Assembly: GCA_964505475.1 (NCBI GenBank)
Contig: CAZDIJ010000008.1
Span: 1 to 64,000 of the forward strand
DNA from: JAGXQV01 sp964505475
GTDB taxonomy: Bacteria; Pseudomonadota; Gammaproteobacteria; Burkholderiales; Sulfuricellaceae
Length of the DNA: 64,000 bases
Direction of reading: 5' to 3'
Within the stretch, counting starts at the first letter, position 1. Each line of letters starts with the position of its first letter. This document shows positions 25,526-34,298 of this stretch, one piece after another. Position numbers and translations under genes: made by a program. A model generated the notes under the pieces. It worked only from the letters and a program-made list of their open reading frames with translations, was not told the origin of the DNA and searched no databases.

Positions 25526-27531
25526 GTGACCGTCCCCAGGATGCTGCGCGGCACTTCGCTGTTTTTCGGTCCGCCGGCGTTGAAGAATTCGGGATGCCGC
25601 GGATCGAGCAGATTGCGCGCCGCCAGGCTCAGATCCAGATCGCGGCGGGGGCGCCAGCCCCAGCGCAGATCCAGGCGGGTATAGGCCGGAATGTTGAGGG
25701 CGGGCAACTCATCCACGTAGAACAACATGGCGCTCAGGTCGGTCTGCGCGTTCAGGGCGTAGAACGCCTGCAAACTAAACTGGTGTTGCGGCGATTCGCC
25801 GGCCGTGTTTCTCAGGGAGGTATCGCGGCTGTCGGCATCGCGCTGGACGTTCATCCGCAACCAGGAATAGGCCGCCTTGAGCCGCCACTTTTCGCTCGGC
25901 TGCCAGTTGCCGCTCCACCCCAGGCCGTGGCTGGTGCCGCTCGCCTTGTTCTGCTGCTGGATCGGCATCACCAGCAGCGTCGGGGTTCCCGCCACGATAT
26001 ACGAAGCCTGCGGCTCGAAGGTCATCAGATCGCGGTGCTCGTTGTAGAAGACCGCGACATCCATGGAAAGCCGCTCCGCAGGCCGGATGCGGTAGCCCGC
26101 TTCGTAGGCGAGCAGTTTCTCGGACTGGATTTCCGGGTTGCCGATCAACTGCATGGCGTTGACCCGTCCGCCCGTTCCCGGGAACAGCGTCGTCGTGATG
26201 CGGGAATCCTCGTCGGTGCGGGAGGGCGTGTGCACGGCGCGCGACACCGCCGCCCAGGCGGTGTGCCGCTCGTCGATCTTCCAGCGCAGGCGCAGATTGG
26301 GCTGGTGCTCGAAGCCGGTGTAATTGTTGTGCTCGAACTTGGAACCCAGGGTCAGGAACAGCTTGTCCCGCGACAGCGCGATCTCGTCCTGGATGAATGC
26401 GCTGGCGGTGCTGTCGGTGCGGCTGGAGGGCAGGTAGGAGACGACGAAGGTATTGTCCATCTGGTCGCTGGTCTGGCGGTAGCCGAGTCCCCACACGATG
26501 TCGTGATCGCCCTCCCACAGGAAGCGGTGCTGGAAATCCAGGTCGTAGGTGCGGCGCCGCTCGCCCAGGTTGGGGTAGCGCCGCTCGTAGGTATCGAAAT
26601 AAGCCTGCAAGGCCCATTCCGAGGTGGCGGACAGCGCCTGCTTCCAGCGCATCAGCAGGTTGGCGCCCTGGATGTCGGTGGTGTAGCCGACGGGAACATT
26701 GCCGGGCGGCGAGAACGACAGCACCGAACCGCTGCGGTCGGAACTGCCGCTGTAGGCGTCGCCCTGCACGGTCAGCGAGTTGCCGCCGGACAGCGCCCAG
26801 TCGGCGCGGAAGCCGGCGGTGCCCAAATCCTGCCGGTCGTGCGCCCGCGCGCCGGAAGCCAGTTTGAAATCATCCTGGAGCATGCGCTTGGCGTAAACCC
26901 GGAAATTCCCGGTTTCGCCCAGCTTGCCGCCATAGCGCACCGCTCCCTGGCGGTCGATGGTGCCGCCGCCCAGGCTCGCCAGGCCGCCCTGGGTCGCCGC
27001 CGCGGGCTTGCTGATGATGTTGATGACGCCGCTCACCGCGTTCGCCCCCCACAGCGTGCCGCCGGGGCCGCGCACCACCTCGATGCGCTCCACGTCCTCC
27101 AGCACCACGTCGTGGGAATCCCAGTACACGCCGGAGAAAGTCGGCGAATAGAGAATGCGCCCATCCAGCAGCACCAGCAGGTTGTCGCTGTTCTTGCCGT
27201 TGAAGCCGCGGCTGCTGATCGCCCAGGTGGAGCCGTCGATCTGCGCCACCTGCATGCCCGGCACCATGCGCAGCAGTTCCGGGATGCTGGTCATGCCGGA
27301 ACGGCGGATGTCTTCCGCGCCGATGACGTAGATGGCCGCGGCGGTATCCTCGAGTTTCTGCGGCTTGCGCGCCGCCGAGGTGACCTCCACGCTCACCTCC
27401 ATCAACTGTTCCAGGGAATAATCGGTCAGCGCCGGAGCTTCCGCGGCGGGGAACGCCGCCGCGCTGAACAGCAGGCAGGCGGGAAGCGCCAGCAGGCTTT
27501 GCGTTCGGAGGTTGCGGAGTTTATTTTTCAT
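25513..27531 (-). CDS. TonB-dependent outer-membrane receptor 1
   Basis: A 672-residue receptor: signal peptide (about 1-31), then plug domain at about 50-165 (AAAIYVIGAEDIRRSGMTSI, GFNGKNSDNLLVLLDGR, VERIEVVRGPGGTLWGANAV). A beta-barrel follows, ending with aromatic FNAGGPKNSEVPRSI and a terminal WRF. A possible TonB-box-like segment lies before the plug (LEQLMEVSVEVT). It resembles the VP/colicin-I-type receptors often paired with YfiR genes. The substrate is not visible. It is about 60 percent similar by eye to the tandem copy upstream. An FNR-like box lies about 100 bases before its start. Confidence 0.93.
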   Translation of the reverse strand: MKNKLRNLRTQSLLALPACLLFSAAAFPAAEAPALTDYSLEQLMEVSVEVTSAARKPQKLEDTAAAIYVIGAEDIRRSGMTSIPELLRMVPGMQVAQIDGSTWAISSRGFNGKNSDNLLVLLDGRILYSPTFSGVYWDSHDVVLEDVERIEVVRGPGGTLWGANAVSGVINIISKPAAATQGGLASLGGGTIDRQGAVRYGGKLGETGNFRVYAKRMLQDDFKLASGARAHDRQDLGTAGFRADWALSGGNSLTVQGDAYSGSSDRSGSVLSFSPPGNVPVGYTTDIQGANLLMRWKQALSATSEWALQAYFDTYERRYPNLGERRRTYDLDFQHRFLWEGDHDIVWGLGYRQTSDQMDNTFVVSYLPSSRTDSTASAFIQDEIALSRDKLFLTLGSKFEHNNYTGFEHQPNLRLRWKIDERHTAWAAVSRAVHTPSRTDEDSRITTTLFPGTGGRVNAMQLIGNPEIQSEKLLAYEAGYRIRPAERLSMDVAVFYNEHRDLMTFEPQASYIVAGTPTLLVMPIQQQNKASGTSHGLGWSGNWQPSEKWRLKAAYSWLRMNVQRDADSRDTSLRNTAGESPQHQFSLQAFYALNAQTDLSAMLFYVDELPALNIPAYTRLDLRWGWRPRRDLDLSLAARNLLDPRHPEFFNAGGPKNSEVPRSILGTVTWRF

Positions 27532-27623
27532 GGCGTGTTGATGAAAACCGAAGTCGCGGGGATTTGTAAGTTGTTTTTTACCGGCAGTATGCCATTCAAG
27601 AGGCTGTTGCGTAAGTGCCGGGC

Positions 27624-27637
27624 TTGACGCGGATCAA
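27624..27637. promoter_or_regulatory. FNR/Anr-like box upstream of receptor 1
   Basis: TTGACGCGGATCAA matches the FNR consensus TTGAT-N4-ATCAA at 9 of 10 positions. Its centre is about 100 bases before the receptor start at 27531. On the minus strand a -10-like CATACT follows at 27591-27586. The same arrangement occurs before receptor 2. Confidence 0.6.
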
Positions 27638-27694
27638 CAAATCGGAAAATTCGCGCCGCCCGGAAATACCCGGACGCCGGGAAAAATATCCGGG

Positions 27695-29707
27695 TTAAAA
27701 CCGCCATGTCGCCGCTCCGTACAGGCTGCGCGGCGCCTCGCTCGTTCTCGGCCCTTCAAACGTAACGAATTCGGGGTGGCGGCTGTCCAGCAGGTTGCGC
27801 GCCGCGACGCTGACTTCCAGGCCGCGCCGTGGCCGCCAGCCCCAGCGAAGGTCCAGGCGGGCATAGGCGGCGACATTCTGGCTGGGCAGCCGGTCCACGT
27901 AATACAGCGAAGCGCTCAAGTCGGTTTTGCCGTCGAGGGCGTGACGGGCGAAGAATTGCAACTGCTGCCGCGGCACCCAGCCGTTCCTGGCCTCGGTATA
28001 GGCGTCGGCGCTGTCCGGGTCGAGCCGGATGGCCGATTTCATCCAGGAATAGCCGGCCTTGAATGTCCATTTTGGCGACGGCTGCCAGCTTCCCGACAAT
28101 TCCATGCCATGGCTGGTCCCGCCCGCCTTGTTCTGGAAGCGCAGCGGCACGACCACCCGCGCCGGGGATCCCGCCTCGTAGAAGGGTGCGGCGGGGTCGA
28201 GGGTCATGAGGTGATCGTATTCGTTGTAAAAAACCGCCGCTTCCAAGGAAACCTGCGCGGAAGGCCGCACGCGGTAACCCGCCTCGTAGGCCAGCAGGTT
28301 CTCGGCCTGCAACCCCGGATTGCCCAGTATCCGCACCAGGTAAGGCGCACCGCCGCTGCGCGCGTTTCCGGGAAGCGCGTCGTAATTGATCGCCACGCCC
28401 AGGTCGGCGCGCGACGGGGTGCGCACCGCGCGCGACAGCGCCGCCCAGCCCATCTGCCGTTCGTCGATTTTCCAGCGCAGGCGCAGGTTGGGCTGATGTT
28501 CGAGTCCGGTATGCTCGTTGTGTTCGAGCTTGGCGCCCATGACCAGGTGAAGACGCTCTCCGGCCAGCGCGATTTCGTCCTGGATGAAGGCGCTGACGAT
28601 GTCGTCGCGGTGCTCCAGGGGGAAGAACGAGTAGTGGAATTTATCCGCCATCTCGTCGCTCGTCCGGCGCCAGCCCAGCCCCCACACGATGTCGTGCCTT
28701 TCCCCCCACGCATGGCGGCGCTGAAAATCCACATCGTAGGTATCCCGCTTTTCGCCGAGCTTGGCATCCTGCCGTTCGTAGCCGTCGTAATAAAATTGCA
28801 GCGACCATTCCGAACCGACGGAAAGCACGCGCTTCCAGCGCAGCAGCAGATTGCCGCCCTTGAGGGTATTGGAAAAATCCTGGGGAATGGCGGCGGGCGG
28901 CGCCAACTGGATGTAGCGGGCGGAATAATCCGAATTCCCGTCGTAGGCATCGCCTTGCAGCGTGACCGCATCCCCGCTGTCGAACGCCCAGTCGGCGCGG
29001 AAACCGGCGCTCCGCATGTCGCGCCGGTCATGCGCCGGCGCGCCGTCGCCGCGCTGAAAATCATCGTGAACGGAATTCCCGGCATGGATGCGGAAATGAC
29101 CGTCCTCCCCGATCTTGCCGCCGTAGCGCGCCATTTGGCGATGTTCGTAATTGCCCGCGCCGCCGCTCGCCAACCAGCCCTGGGTCGCGGCGGCGGGACG
29201 GGTGGTGATGCTGACCACCCCGTTCACCGCATTCGCCCCCCACAGCGTGCCGCCGGGACCGCGAATCACCTCTATCTTTTCGATGTCTTCCAGCGCCACC
29301 TCCTGGGCATCCCAGTAAACACCGGAAAACGACGGCGTGTACAGGGTGCGGCCGTCGAGTTGCACCAGCAATTTGTTGCTGTAACGGCCGGCGAAGCCGC
29401 GGCTGCCGACCGCCCAGGTGGAGCCGTCGATCTGGCCGACCTGCAACCCCGGCGCCAGGCGCAGCAGCTCGGGAAGGGTGGTCATGCCGGAATGGCGGAT
29501 GTCTTCCTGAGTAATCACGTAAACCGCGGCGGCCGTATCCTCCAGCCTTTGCGTTTTACGCCCCGCCGAGGTGACCGCGACATCCAGCTCCATCAACTGC
29601 TCCAGCGAATAATCGGCCAGGGGCGTCTCCTCCGCCCCGGCCGCGGGGACGAGGCAGCCCGCCATGACGGACGACAAGCAAACGGAAAAAGATAACTGGC
29701 GCAACAC
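27695..29707 (-). CDS. TonB-dependent outer-membrane receptor 2
   Basis: A 670-residue paralogue of the downstream receptor. It has a signal peptide ending near AAGAEE, a plug with DTAAAVYVITQEDIRHSGMT and IEKIEVIRGPGGTLWGANAV, and a barrel ending in RSLYGAATWRF. Both proteins share DYSLEQLMEL-type openings and the sequence around QPNLRLRWKIDERQMGWAAL, so they arose by tandem duplication. It has its own FNR-like box, and 163 bases separate it from receptor 1, so each may be transcribed independently. The substrate is unknown. Confidence 0.93.
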   Translation of the reverse strand: MLRQLSFSVCLSSVMAGCLVPAAGAEETPLADYSLEQLMELDVAVTSAGRKTQRLEDTAAAVYVITQEDIRHSGMTTLPELLRLAPGLQVGQIDGSTWAVGSRGFAGRYSNKLLVQLDGRTLYTPSFSGVYWDAQEVALEDIEKIEVIRGPGGTLWGANAVNGVVSITTRPAAATQGWLASGGAGNYEHRQMARYGGKIGEDGHFRIHAGNSVHDDFQRGDGAPAHDRRDMRSAGFRADWAFDSGDAVTLQGDAYDGNSDYSARYIQLAPPAAIPQDFSNTLKGGNLLLRWKRVLSVGSEWSLQFYYDGYERQDAKLGEKRDTYDVDFQRRHAWGERHDIVWGLGWRRTSDEMADKFHYSFFPLEHRDDIVSAFIQDEIALAGERLHLVMGAKLEHNEHTGLEHQPNLRLRWKIDERQMGWAALSRAVRTPSRADLGVAINYDALPGNARSGGAPYLVRILGNPGLQAENLLAYEAGYRVRPSAQVSLEAAVFYNEYDHLMTLDPAAPFYEAGSPARVVVPLRFQNKAGGTSHGMELSGSWQPSPKWTFKAGYSWMKSAIRLDPDSADAYTEARNGWVPRQQLQFFARHALDGKTDLSASLYYVDRLPSQNVAAYARLDLRWGWRPRRGLEVSVAARNLLDSRHPEFVTFEGPRTSEAPRSLYGAATWRF

Positions 29708-29805
29708 GGGGAAGATTCGGCGTTTTCGGTTAGGATGATGAGGATGCGGTTTTCGGCGAAACTGGCGCGAATTATGCCATCAACGCATTCGCTTAGTAAA
29801 ATTTG

Positions 29806-29819
29806 TTGACCCAGATCAA
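29806..29819. promoter_or_regulatory. FNR/Anr-like box upstream of receptor 2
   Basis: TTGACCCAGATCAA matches the FNR consensus at 9 of 10 positions. It is centred about 105 bases before the receptor start at 29707. A -10-like CATAAT lies on the minus strand at 29776-29771. Confidence 0.65.
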
Positions 29820-29883
29820 CAAAATCAACACCCGCGAACCGCTCTCCGGCGACCTCCTTCCCCTTCCAAGCTCAAAGTGAATT

Positions 29884-29984
29884 ATGCCTCTGAACTATTC
29901 TCAGCAAACGCCCACGCCCTCCCTTGCGCGCCTTGCGCGCAAGGGAGGGCGTAAGCGCGTTTACTGAAAACAGTTCACAGGCAT
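29884..29984. repeat. Family A palindromic element, short copy A5
   Basis: ATGCCTCTGAACTATTCTCA at 29884 and GAAAACAGTTCACAGGCAT ending at 29984 are inverted ends. The core is reduced to one C-rich/G-rich hairpin (CCCTCCCTTGCGCG and GCGCAAGGGAGGG). It is the smallest complete copy and shows the minimal structure of the family. Confidence 0.8.
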
Positions 29985-30015
29985 GAAGCGAATTCCTGTG
30001 GGAGCGAATCAGCCA

Positions 30016-30042
30016 TTCCCCCCCTTTTGCAAAGGGGAGAGC
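30016..30042. repeat. Short CCCCCTTTTGCAAAGGGG palindrome
   Basis: TCCCCCCCTTTTGCAAAGGG belongs to the same palindrome type that is inserted in the coding region of nirB at 45050-45160. Here it is intergenic, between family A copy A5 and family B copy B4. Confidence 0.6.
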
Positions 30043-30063
30043 CAGTTGAACCTAAAAAGCGCA

Positions 30064-30200
30064 GTTTAACCACGGGGAAATGATGGAGTTGCGGCGAGGC
30101 ATGAAGAAAATGCCGCTCACCCGGCGGGTGAACAGCCTATCTCTTTCAACCGGTTGTTTTCCCGATTTTTCCCCATGTTCCCCGTGGTTCAAATAGGGAA
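30064..30200. repeat. Family B repeat, copy B4
   Basis: The left end is TTAACCACGGGGAAATGATG and the right end is CCATGTTCCCCGTGGTTCAA. It contains the inner blocks ATGCCGCTCACCCGGCGGGT and CTATCTCTTTCAACCGG shared with B2. The 29708-30410 spacer is therefore mostly A5, this copy and a truncated family A copy (A6). Confidence 0.7.
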
Positions 30201-30220
30201 TTTAGGTTGAATTTTCCAAC

Positions 30221-30352
30221 ATGCCCATGAACTATTTTCAGGCGATTGCCGGTAGCGGCGCGCCACTCCTTCCCCCGCCTGTCTCGCCGTGGTCGCCGCC
30301 GAGCGGCGGGGACACTCCTTGCGGGTGCGGGGGAAGGCGGCGAGCGGCGGCG
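30221..30352. repeat. Family A element, truncated copy A6
   Basis: The left end, ATGCCCATGAACTATTTTCA, is complete and matches the family consensus best. The core has CCTTCCCCCGCCTGTC and GCGGGGGAAGGCGG. No right-hand CAGGCAT edge follows; instead the nifJ terminator begins at about 30354. Confidence 0.65.
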
Positions 30353-30353
30353 C

Positions 30354-30388
30354 AAACAAAAACGCCGCGCGGTTTCCCGCGCGGCGTT
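30354..30388 (-). terminator. Rho-independent terminator of nifJ
   Basis: A perfect 12-base-pair stem (AACGCCGCGCGG at 30361-30372 with its complement at 30377-30388) has a 4-base loop. On the minus strand it is followed by TTTGTTTG. It lies 22 bases past the nifJ stop. Confidence 0.85.
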
Positions 30389-30410
30389 CGTGGACGCATC
30401 CGCCGGATGC

Positions 30411-33400
30411 TTATTCCTCCTTGGCGGCGGCCTTGCCTTTCTTGGCGTGTTCGCCGCCGGCCATGTGCTCGTAGAAGGCGAAGCGCTTGTTGATTTCGCT
30501 TTCATAGTGCGCCAGCAAGGTATCGTTCGCCCCCATCTGCTGCACCAGGCCGCGGAAACGCGGTTCGTTCTTGACGAAGTCGATGTAGGACACCGATGGC
30601 TTGGCCGAATCCATCACCAGCGGCACCTTGCCTTCGTCGGCGCGGCGCGGGTCGTAGCGGAACAGCGGCCAGTGGCCGGTGTTGACCGCCAGTTCCTGCT
30701 GCTGGTGCTGTTTCGACATGTCGAAGCCGTGCTCGACGCAGGGGCTGTAGGCGATAATCAGCGACGGGCCGTCGTAGGATTCCGCCTCGATGAAGGTCTT
30801 GAGGGTGTGGATGTCCTTGGCGCCGTAGGCGACGTGCGCCACGTAGCAATGACCGTAGCTCATGGCGATTTGCGCCAGGTCCTTCTTGCCGGTGGGTTTG
30901 CCGCCGGCGGCGAACTTGGCGGTGGCGCCCTTCGGCGTGGCCTTGCAGGCCTGGCCGCCGGTGTTGGAATAGACTTCGGTATCCAGCACCAGGATGTTGA
31001 CGTTGCGCCCGGAAGCCAGGACGTGATCCACGCCGCCGAAGCCGATGTCGTAAGCCCAACCGTCGCCGCCGATGATCCACACGCTGCGCTTGACCAGGGC
31101 GTCGGCCACGCTTTCCAGGTTGCGCGCCTCGGCGCCCTCGACGGTGGCGAGCTTGGCTTTCAGCTTGGCCAGGTTGGCGCGCTGCTGCTGGATGCCGGCT
31201 TCGTCGGCCTGGCTGACGGTGAGCATCGCCTCCACCAGGTCGGCGCCGATCCGGTCGCGCAACTTGTGCAGCAGTTCCTTGGCGAATTGATTGTGCTTGT
31301 CGAGGGTGAGGCGGAACCCCAGGCCGAATTCGGCATTGTCCTCGAACAGCGAGTTCGACCAGGCCGGGCCGTGGCCGTCCGGGTTGGTGCTGTAGGGGGT
31401 GGTCGGCAGGTTGCCGCCGTAGATCGACGAGCAGCCGGTGGCGTTGGCCACCACCATGCGGTCGCCGAAAAGTTGCGTGGCCAGCTTGATGTAGGGGGTT
31501 TCGCCGCAGCCGACGCAGGCGGTGGGAAATTCAAAGAGCGGCTGCATCACCATCGCGCCCTTGATGGTGGAGGCGCGCAGCTTGGTGCGGTCGAATTCCG
31601 GCAGGCTCATGAAGAAGTCGAAGTTTTCCTTCTCCTGCTGGCGCAACGGCACCTGATCGCGCATGTTGAGCGCCTTGTAGTTGGGGTCGGTCTTCGACAC
31701 CGCCGGGCAGATGTCCACGCACAAGCCGCAGCCGGTGCAGTCTTCCGGCGCGACCTGGTAGCTGATGTGCATGCCCTTCTCGAATTCCTTGCCGGTCACC
31801 TGGATGTGCTTGAAGGTGGGCGGCGCGTCCTTGGCCAGTTCGACCGGGAACACCTTGGAGCGGATGGCGGTGTGCGGGCAGACGAACGGACACTTGCCGC
31901 AATAGATGCATAGCTCTTCGTCCCACACCGGGATTTCCAGCGCCAGGTTGCGCTTGTCCCAGATGGCCGTGCCGACCGGCCAGGTGCCGTCGGCGGGAAT
32001 CGCCGATACCGGCAGCAGGTGGCCGCGCCCGGCCATGATCTCGGCGGTGACGCGCTTGACGAATTCCGGGGCGTGAGCGCCCACCGGATCGGGCATTTCA
32101 AAGTTGCTGGTGGCGGCAGAGGGAATTTCCACCTTGTTGATGTTGGCGACGGTTTCGTCGATGGCCTGGTAGTTGCGTTCGACGATGTCCTTGCCTTTCC
32201 TGCCGTAGGTCTTCAAAGCCGCGGCCTTGATCGACTCGATCGCCGCTTCGCGCGGCAGCACCCCGGAAATGGCGAAGAAGGCGGTCTGCATCACGGTGTT
32301 GATGCGCGCGCCCATACCGGTTTTCTTGGCGATGGCGACGGCGTCGATGGTATAGAACTGGATATTCTTGGCGATCATCTGTTGCTGCATCTTGCGCGTC
32401 AGGGTGTCCCACACCTTGTCCGGCGCGGCCGGCGAGTTGAGCAGGAACACCGCGCCCTCGGCGGCGTGCTCCAGCATTTCATAACGCTCCAGGAACACCG
32501 GCTGGTGGCAGCCGATGAAGCCGGCCTCGTTGTGGCCGATCAGGTAGGAGGAATGGATGGGCTTGGGGGAAAAACGCAGGTGGGAAATCGTCGCCGCGCC
32601 GGCCTTCTTCGAGTCGTAAACGAAATAGCCCTGGGCGTAGAGGTCGGTTTCCTCGCCGATGATCTTGATGGTGTTCTTGTTGGCGCCCACCGTGCCGTCC
32701 GAGCCGAGACCGAAGAACATCGAGCACATCACGCCCTGGCTGGCGTCGATGCGGTAGCCGTCATCCCAGGCCAGCGACAGGTGGGTGACGTCGTCGATGA
32801 TGCCGACGGTGAAATTGTTCTTCGGGGTGTTGCGCTCCATCTCGGCGAAAACGCCGTTAATCATGCCGGGGCGGAACTCGCGCGAGGCCAGGCCGTAGCG
32901 CCCGCCCACCACGCGCGGTATCTGGGTGAACTCGGCGCCACCGGAGGAATAATAGGTGGCGATGGCGGTGACCACGTCCTTGTACAGCGGCTCGCCGTCC
33001 GCGCCCGGCTCCTTGCAGCGATCCAGCACGGCGATGGTTTTTACCGTGGTGGGCAACGCGGAAAGGAACACATCCGCCGCGAACGGGCGGAACAGGCGCA
33101 CCTTCAACACGCCCACCCTCTCGCCGCGCGCAGTCATGTGCCGCACGGTTTCCTCGACCGCTTCCGCGCCGGAACCCATGATGATGATGACGCGCTCGGC
33201 ATCTTCCGCGCCGATGTATTCATAGAGCTTGTACTGGCGTCCGGTGAGATCGGCGAACTGATCCATCGCGGCCTGGACGATGCCCGGCAAGGCGCTGTAA
33301 TAGGTATTGACGGTTTCGCGCCCCTGGAAATACACGTCGGGATTCTGCGAAGTGCCGCGGATCACCGGCTTCTCCGGGTTCAGCGCGCGCGCGCGGTGCG

Positions 33401-34007
33401 CCTGCACCAGGTCGTCGCGGATCATCCGGCGCACCACTTCGTGGCTGACTTGCTCGACCTTGGCGACTTCGTGGGAAGTGCGGAAACCATCGAAAAAATG
33501 CATGAAGGGAATACGCCCTTCCAGGGTGGCGACCTGGGCGATCAGCGCCATGTCCATGGCTTCCTGCACCGAATTCGAGGACAGCATGGCGAAACCGGTG
33601 GAACGCGCCGCCATCACATCGCTGTGGTCGCCGAAAATCGACAGCCCCTGCGCCGCCAGCGAGCGCGCCGCGACGTGCATGACGAACGGCGTCAACTCGC
33701 CGGCGATCTTGTACATATTGGGAATCATCAGCAACAAGCCCTGCGACGCGGTAAACGTCGTCGTCAGCGCGCCGGTTTGCAGGGCGCCATGCACCGAGCC
33801 GGCCGCGCCGGACTCAGACTGCATTTCGATCACCTCGGGGACGGTGCCCCACAGGTTCTTGATGCCGTGCGCCGACCAATGATCCGAGTACTCGCCCATC
33901 GGCGAAGAAGGCGTAATCGGATAAATGGCGATCACCTCGTTGGTGAGGTGGGCGATATATGCTGCGGCCTCGTTGCCGTCGATCGTAACCATGTGGACAT
34001 GTGACAT
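30411..34007 (-). CDS. nifJ: Pyruvate:ferredoxin (flavodoxin) oxidoreductase
   Basis: A 1198-residue single-chain enzyme that oxidises pyruvate and CoA to acetyl-CoA and CO2, reducing ferredoxin or flavodoxin. Domain order fits the family. Domain I starts DGNEAAAYIAHLTNEVIAIY. Ferredoxin-like clusters are at CIYCGKCPFVCP and CTGCGLCVDICP. The thiamine-diphosphate domain has IIGGDGWAYDIGFGGVDHV and TEVYSNTGGQ. Extra cluster cysteines are near CVGCGETPY and CSSIYGG. In diazotrophs NifJ feeds low-potential electrons to nitrogenase; with nif genes in the window that is plausible, although a central-carbon role is equally possible. The gene stands alone with its own terminator. Confidence 0.95.
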   Translation of the reverse strand: MSHVHMVTIDGNEAAAYIAHLTNEVIAIYPITPSSPMGEYSDHWSAHGIKNLWGTVPEVIEMQSESGAAGSVHGALQTGALTTTFTASQGLLLMIPNMYKIAGELTPFVMHVAARSLAAQGLSIFGDHSDVMAARSTGFAMLSSNSVQEAMDMALIAQVATLEGRIPFMHFFDGFRTSHEVAKVEQVSHEVVRRMIRDDLVQAHRARALNPEKPVIRGTSQNPDVYFQGRETVNTYYSALPGIVQAAMDQFADLTGRQYKLYEYIGAEDAERVIIIMGSGAEAVEETVRHMTARGERVGVLKVRLFRPFAADVFLSALPTTVKTIAVLDRCKEPGADGEPLYKDVVTAIATYYSSGGAEFTQIPRVVGGRYGLASREFRPGMINGVFAEMERNTPKNNFTVGIIDDVTHLSLAWDDGYRIDASQGVMCSMFFGLGSDGTVGANKNTIKIIGEETDLYAQGYFVYDSKKAGAATISHLRFSPKPIHSSYLIGHNEAGFIGCHQPVFLERYEMLEHAAEGAVFLLNSPAAPDKVWDTLTRKMQQQMIAKNIQFYTIDAVAIAKKTGMGARINTVMQTAFFAISGVLPREAAIESIKAAALKTYGRKGKDIVERNYQAIDETVANINKVEIPSAATSNFEMPDPVGAHAPEFVKRVTAEIMAGRGHLLPVSAIPADGTWPVGTAIWDKRNLALEIPVWDEELCIYCGKCPFVCPHTAIRSKVFPVELAKDAPPTFKHIQVTGKEFEKGMHISYQVAPEDCTGCGLCVDICPAVSKTDPNYKALNMRDQVPLRQQEKENFDFFMSLPEFDRTKLRASTIKGAMVMQPLFEFPTACVGCGETPYIKLATQLFGDRMVVANATGCSSIYGGNLPTTPYSTNPDGHGPAWSNSLFEDNAEFGLGFRLTLDKHNQFAKELLHKLRDRIGADLVEAMLTVSQADEAGIQQQRANLAKLKAKLATVEGAEARNLESVADALVKRSVWIIGGDGWAYDIGFGGVDHVLASGRNVNILVLDTEVYSNTGGQACKATPKGATAKFAAGGKPTGKKDLAQIAMSYGHCYVAHVAYGAKDIHTLKTFIEAESYDGPSLIIAYSPCVEHGFDMSKQHQQQELAVNTGHWPLFRYDPRRADEGKVPLVMDSAKPSVSYIDFVKNEPRFRGLVQQMGANDTLLAHYESEINKRFAFYEHMAGGEHAKKGKAAAKEE

Positions 34008-34086
34008 CAGAAACCCCTATAAAACCATATTAGTTCAACAAGATAAATTTGCCGCACGATTTGCTCGGAGCGAAATCCGCGAGTTT

Positions 34087-34105
34087 GTCATGTTATATAT
34101 ATGAC
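34087..34105. promoter_or_regulatory. AT-rich palindrome upstream of nifJ
   Basis: GTCATGTTATATATATGAC has GTCAT/ATGAC arms around an AT-rich centre, about 80 bases before the nifJ start. It may be an operator or part of the promoter. I see no -24/-12 sigma-54 promoter in this spacer (34008-34242), so NifA control is not supported. Confidence 0.3.
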
Positions 34106-34242
34106 TTATATATTACAAGTATTGCGCCGCAAAAAAATTCAATGATTCGATTGATTATTTCAACCCAGATTATTCATTAGGGCGCGAGATGATGGCGAGG
34201 CGGGCTGGGTTGCGAGGCAATTTGGCTGCCGGGAGGAAGCCA

Positions 34243-34267
34243 CAAAAAAAACCGCCCGGAAGGGCGG
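34243..34267 (-). terminator. Rho-independent terminator of dsrC
   Basis: On the minus strand, CCGCCC-TTCC-GGGCGG is followed by eight T residues. It lies about 32 bases past the dsrC stop. The structure is short but textbook. Confidence 0.85.
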
Positions 34268-34298
34268 AGAAGGGAGAGAAGGGGGAAACCTGAAGATG

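Noticed and set aside
25498..29695. Two long plus-strand frames opposite the TonB receptors (709 and 639 codons)
   Set aside because: Both are antisense to strongly recognisable outer-membrane receptors and resemble each other only because the receptors are paralogues.
29884..30352. Possible CRISPR-like array from closely spaced repeats
   Set aside because: The units are unequal palindromes from different families, with no regular spacer length and no cas genes.
30246..34004. Long plus-strand frames opposite nifJ
   Set aside because: They are antisense to a clear pyruvate:ferredoxin oxidoreductase and have no motifs. The first also runs through a repeat and the nifJ terminator.
34008..34160. 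NifA/sigma-54 promoter for nifJ
   Set aside because: No TGGCAC-N5-TTGC element was found upstream of nifJ on the minus strand.
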